Shown in pieces: positions 6,974-9,482 of a stretch of DNA of 9,482 bases. Under the pieces are notes generated by a model. The model was not told the origin of the DNA. It saw only the letters and a list, made by a program, of their open reading frames with translations, and did not search any database. Position 1 is the first letter of the stretch. Every line of letters begins with the position of its first letter. Source of the DNA: CAZMGG01 sp964565715 (lineage in GTDB: Bacteria; Planctomycetota; UBA1135; UBA2386); contig CAZMGG010000181.1 of NCBI GenBank assembly GCA_964565715.1, positions 1 through 9,482 of the forward strand, in the 5' to 3' direction. The position numbers were made by a program, and so were the translations under genes.

Positions 6974-7123
6974 CGTTCGATCCTTCCCCGAAGGGGACTG
7001 TCCGGTTGATCCGCCTGTTGGCGGCGTCCGGAGACGCCGCCGACTCCTGCAACTTCGGGCAACGGGGGTTGCCACCTTGAGTGAATCCGACCAGCCGGGG
7101 CGCCGACTCCCCGGCACCAAGGG
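6974..7123 (-). other. Hairpin-rich pilO-pilQ spacer
   Basis: No gene fits in these 150 nt. Three hairpins follow the pilO stop in succession: 7094-7100 with 7109-7115 (7 bp, 8-nt loop), 7058-7063 with 7068-7073 (6 bp, 4-nt loop) and 7020-7028 with 7033-7041 (9 bp, 4-nt loop). None has a U-tract. The 10-mer CGCCGACTCC occurs twice on the + strand (7038-7047 and 7101-7110). Nearest pilQ, CCUUC can pair with the GAAGG of the ribosome-binding site. The other pil junctions are only 8 and 33 nt. Confidence 0.5.
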
Positions 7124-8566
7124 CTACAGCGTGCGCACCAGGGTCAGCCCCTTGAACACGAAGTAGACCTGCTCCTCCTGCACGGCCCGCACGAACAGAC
7201 TGTCGTTGACGTACTCGCCCTCGGCGTAGACCTCGCCGTTCAGCACGACTCCCGACTGGCCGTCGCGGTTGACCAGCACGCCCTGGATCTTGATGTCCAT
7301 GGACTTGAACTCCAGGGCGGTGGCGGCCTTCAGGTTGAGGGCCTGCAGCTGCACCGCCAGCTCGTGGCGCGGGTCCTCCGGCGGCACCACCAGCTTGACC
7401 TGGATGGCCTCGAAGCGGCTGCGGGCCTCCTCCAGGTTGCCCGCCGCCAGCAGCCGCTCCATGTCGGCCGCCAGCTGCTCCATCTCCGGCTTCGGCAGGT
7501 AGGGATCCCGCCGCTGGGTGGGATCGGTCTCCTTGCCGAGGTCCGCCACCTGCCGCTGCAGCTCGTCGACGCCGTCGACCACGTCCTTGGTCCACTTCAG
7601 GCGATAGGGCGGGAACGACAGCACGCCGCGGGCATCGACGTCGGCGATGCCCTCCTGGATCTTGACCAGGCCGTCGCGCAGGGCCTTCTCGAGGCTGTAC
7701 TGCTCGAACACCGTGGTCTCGGACCGCCGCGCCCGCTTCCACATGTCGCGCAGGTTCTCCACCTCGGTGCTGAACTGGGTGATGATCTTCAGCTGCTCGC
7801 CCGGCGAGAGCCCCTTCATGGTGTTGCCCGGCGTCAGCAGCTGGCGCGGATCGACGAAGATGTCGCGGCGGCCGAGCTGCCCGCGGTGATCCCACCGCTC
7901 CATCCGGATCGCCTGTTGCCGCTTGAAGATCTCGTTGCTGAGCGCGGTGCGCTTCTCGTCGTAGTCCGGGATCTCGACGTCGCTGGCCGAGGCCTTGCCG
8001 TTGTAGGTGTAGGTCTCCATGGTCAGCTTCATGGAGTGCACCATGGCGTTGTCGCGGGCATCCAGGTTCTGGGTGCCGTTGACGCCGCCCGCCGACAGGT
8101 TGACGTTGGTGATGCCGACGAACCGCTCGAAGTTCTCGATCCGGTTGATGAACTTCATGAACTGCCACAGCGTGGCGGTCATGTCGTAGGTGTACTCGAT
8201 GCGGATGAAGCGCTCGCTGCCGGCGGTGGCGGGCCGGCCGGGCTTGAACTCGACGGGCTGGATGCCCGACTCCCGCTCGAACTGGTTGAGCACCTTGACG
8301 AAGGACACCAGGTCCTTGGTCTCCGGCAGGATCTTCACGTACTCGCCGAGGTTCTCCCGGAGGATGATGACCTCCTTCTCGGCGGCGTCGATCTTGGCGA
8401 TCTTCTCCTCGGCCTGGGCGATCTCGGCCTGCTTGGCCTCGATCGCCAGCCGCTCCTCCTCGATCAGGCCGGTGGCCCAGTAGACGCCGGCGCCGGCCAG
8501 GAGGCACAGCCCGACGGCGCCGCCGACGATGGCCAGGAGCTTCTGCTTCTCGGTGAGTCGTTCCAT
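7124..8566 (-). CDS. pilO: PilO-like inner-membrane pilus protein with a PilP-like C-terminus
   Basis: PilO pairs with PilN in the inner-membrane alignment complex linking the pilus motor to PilQ. The product has 480 residues, more than twice the usual PilO (about 200). The start is the ATG at 8564-8566, with AGGAG overlapping the pilN stop. A cytoplasmic tip (MERLTEKQK) precedes a transmembrane helix (about 9-34), a coiled coil (about 36-70) and a PilO ferredoxin-like region to about 200 (YVKILPETKDLVSFVKVLNQ; WQFMKFINRIENFERF). After that it is atypical: RRDIFVDPR at about 233-241 resembles the RDPF motif of PilP, a helical Glu/Arg/Gln-rich region follows, and residues 423-480 form a beta-rich IQGVLVNRDGQSGVVLNGEV...YFVFKGLTLVRTL segment like the PilP/GspC homology region. 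No separate pilP exists before pilQ. PilO is confident; the PilP fusion is inference. Confidence 0.88.
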   Translation of the reverse strand: MERLTEKQKLLAIVGGAVGLCLLAGAGVYWATGLIEEERLAIEAKQAEIAQAEEKIAKIDAAEKEVIILRENLGEYVKILPETKDLVSFVKVLNQFERESGIQPVEFKPGRPATAGSERFIRIEYTYDMTATLWQFMKFINRIENFERFVGITNVNLSAGGVNGTQNLDARDNAMVHSMKLTMETYTYNGKASASDVEIPDYDEKRTALSNEIFKRQQAIRMERWDHRGQLGRRDIFVDPRQLLTPGNTMKGLSPGEQLKIITQFSTEVENLRDMWKRARRSETTVFEQYSLEKALRDGLVKIQEGIADVDARGVLSFPPYRLKWTKDVVDGVDELQRQVADLGKETDPTQRRDPYLPKPEMEQLAADMERLLAAGNLEEARSRFEAIQVKLVVPPEDPRHELAVQLQALNLKAATALEFKSMDIKIQGVLVNRDGQSGVVLNGEVYAEGEYVNDSLFVRAVQEEQVYFVFKGLTLVRTL

Positions 8567-8574
8567 GGCTGCTC

Positions 8575-9195
8575 CTACTTCTTGGCCTCCGCCGCCGGCG
8601 GCTTGAACTGCAGCTGCAGGGTGAACCGGAACGACTCCTGCGGCTCCCGGGTCTTGTCGAGTTCGAGCTTGCCGCCCGGGTCGGACATGCTCTGGATGTC
8701 GGCCCAGAAGGGCCCGTTGCCGATGTCCTCGTGCAGGTTGGCGATGCGGTTCATCTCGCTGCCCTGCACGGCGCCGGGCAGGTTGACGGTGGCGCCCCGC
8801 TTCGGCTCGCCCGAGACGTTGAGGCCGTCGAACCAGGCCAGATGGCGGTCGGTGTTGCCGTCGTTGTTGACCACGTCGAGCAGCTCGTCGACGAACTTGG
8901 ACCACAGCCGCCGCGACTTGCCGATCTCCTGGATCGTCGACACGCGGCTCAGGTAGTCCTTCCGGTTGGTCTCGAGCTTGTCGTAGTAGGCGGCGCGCTG
9001 CTGCTTCTGCTCGAGGTCCTGGGCGATGAGCTGGTGCTGCGTCTCCAGCTCGCCCAGCTCACCGAAGTAGACCAGGCTGAACCAGCCGACCGCGGCGCAG
9101 ACCACGATGGCCGAGCCGACGGCGGTGGCCAGGACCCGGACCGAGATCCGGTGGCCGCGGCGGTAATGGACCGGCAGCAGGTTGATGCGAATCAT
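8575..9195 (-). CDS. pilN: Type IV pilus assembly protein PilN
   Basis: Bitopic inner-membrane protein that binds PilM through its cytoplasmic tip and PilO through its periplasmic part. The product has 206 residues from the ATG at 9193-9195, with AAGGGG about 9 nt upstream. The first residues, MIRINLLP, carry the INLLP motif that docks into PilM. One transmembrane helix follows at about 20-45 (VLATAVGSAIVVCAAVGWFSLVYF), then a coiled coil at about 48-85 rich in Gln/Glu/Lys, then the ferredoxin-like periplasmic domain with the GAVQGSEMNRIANLHEDI segment and a final FRFTLQLQF strand. Its stop is 8 nt before the pilO start and overlaps the pilO ribosome-binding site, so the two are probably translationally coupled. 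pilM lies 33 nt upstream. Confidence 0.93.
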   Translation of the reverse strand: MIRINLLPVHYRRGHRISVRVLATAVGSAIVVCAAVGWFSLVYFGELGELETQHQLIAQDLEQKQQRAAYYDKLETNRKDYLSRVSTIQEIGKSRRLWSKFVDELLDVVNNDGNTDRHLAWFDGLNVSGEPKRGATVNLPGAVQGSEMNRIANLHEDIGNGPFWADIQSMSDPGGKLELDKTREPQESFRFTLQLQFKPPAAEAKK

Positions 9196-9228
9196 GTGCG
9201 ATGTCCCCTTGCCCGAATGTTCCGTGGT

Positions 9229-9482
9229 TCAGCTGGCGGCGGCGAGCCCGACGGCCACCGCCAGTTGCGGCGCCCGCTGGTTCAAGGCCTCGACGTCGAC
9301 GTTGTCCGACTTCACCTTCAGCCCCTCGACCGGGTTCCAGACCCGCGTCCGCTTCTCGAAGATCTTCTCGAGGCTCTCCTCCATGAACGGCAACAGCACG
9401 CTGCCGCCGCTCAGCAGCACGTCCTGCACCTCGCCGTCGAACTGGTTCTCGAAGAAGTCGAACGACAGGTTGATCTCGTTGC
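9229..9482 (-). CDS. pilM: Type IV pilus assembly protein PilM, C-terminal end (cut by window edge)
   Basis: PilM is an actin-like cytoplasmic protein that binds the PilN tip. Only the last 83 residues are in the window. They read EINLSFDFFENQF, DVLLSGGSVLLPFMEESLEK, WNPVEGL and finally APQLAVAVGLAAAS. This matches the end of PilM/FtsA-like ATPases: the EI..S.DYFENQ helix, the ILLSGGG..LPG nucleotide-binding loop, the WNPFEG segment and the conserved P.L..A.GLA tail. The gene continues past the right edge. It is the first visible gene of the pilM-N-O/P-Q order, and the promoter for that operon must lie outside the window. Confidence 0.93.
   Translation of the reverse strand, partial: NEINLSFDFFENQFDGEVQDVLLSGGSVLLPFMEESLEKIFEKRTRVWNPVEGLKVKSDNVDVEALNQRAPQLAVAVGLAAAS

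Noticed and set aside
5000..7009. A 669-residue + strand frame with AAAGGA upstream of an ATG
   Set aside because: It is antisense to pilQ, has low-complexity Asp/His/Leu/Gln composition and no recognisable domain. The apparent ribosome-binding site is chance.
6974..7120. Upstream extension of PilQ (MVPGSRRPGWS start)
   Set aside because: The added residues are Arg/Ser/Pro-rich, precede the signal peptide and span the three hairpins; the ATG at 6973 has a proper ribosome-binding site.
8567..8905. N-terminal extension of PilO by 113 residues
   Set aside because: It overlaps pilN in another frame with Arg/Gly/Pro-rich shadow sequence. The ATG at 8566 gives the expected short tip plus transmembrane helix and has AGGAG upstream.
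7364..8956. A 530-residue + strand frame
   Set aside because: It is antisense to pilO and pilN, whose membrane helices and motifs are clear, and has shadow composition.

Overview
This is a GC-rich (roughly two-thirds G+C) bacterial chromosomal window in which every supportable gene lies on the minus strand, so the order of transcription is right to left. It carries two linked modules: type IV pilus assembly genes (pilM-pilN-pilO/P-pilQ, with a PilT/PilU-type ATPase at the far left) and a housekeeping block (RNase E/G, ribosomal proteins L21 and L27, and the ribosome-assembly GTPase Obg). The phrasing of L21 and of the Obg domain resembles Planctomycetota or other PVC-like bacteria as I remember them. 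This is an impression, not a database result. No phage, transposon, CRISPR, tRNA or rRNA signal was seen.

Layout in transcription order. 9482-9229: the 3' end of pilM. 9195-8575: pilN. 8566-7124: a long pilO-like gene whose C-terminus looks like PilP, with no separate pilP. 7123-6974: a 150-nt spacer holding three GC-rich hairpins. 6973-5138: the secretin pilQ. 5137-4719: a 419-nt non-coding stretch with a terminator-like hairpin, a plausible sigma70 promoter and a probable structured leader of about 350 nt. 4718-2427: RNase E/G with a GTG start and a low-complexity insertion of about 256 residues inside its S1 domain. 2426-2340: a compact region where an inverted repeat overlaps a plausible promoter. 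2339-2019: rplU. 1954-1697: rpmA. 1644-643: obg, GTG start. 559-1: the N-terminal half of a PilT/PilU-like ATPase.

How the parts work together. PilM, PilN and PilO/P form the cytoplasmic and inner-membrane alignment complex that connects the pilus motor to the outer-membrane secretin PilQ; the PilT/PilU ATPase powers pilus retraction. L21, L27 and Obg act in 50S assembly, and RNase E/G in rRNA and mRNA processing; rplU-rpmA-obg is a classic conserved cluster. Here the pilus genes flank the ribosome/RNA block on both sides.

Main points of interest: an Obg whose P-loop has both glycines replaced by Asp, within a cluster of changes that are all explicable as G-to-A; the RNase E S1 insertion with GAC-repeat poly-Asp tracts; a long structured rne leader; a PilO-PilP-like fusion; and hairpin-rich or C-rich spacers. 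I did not find a wholly new multi-gene system.
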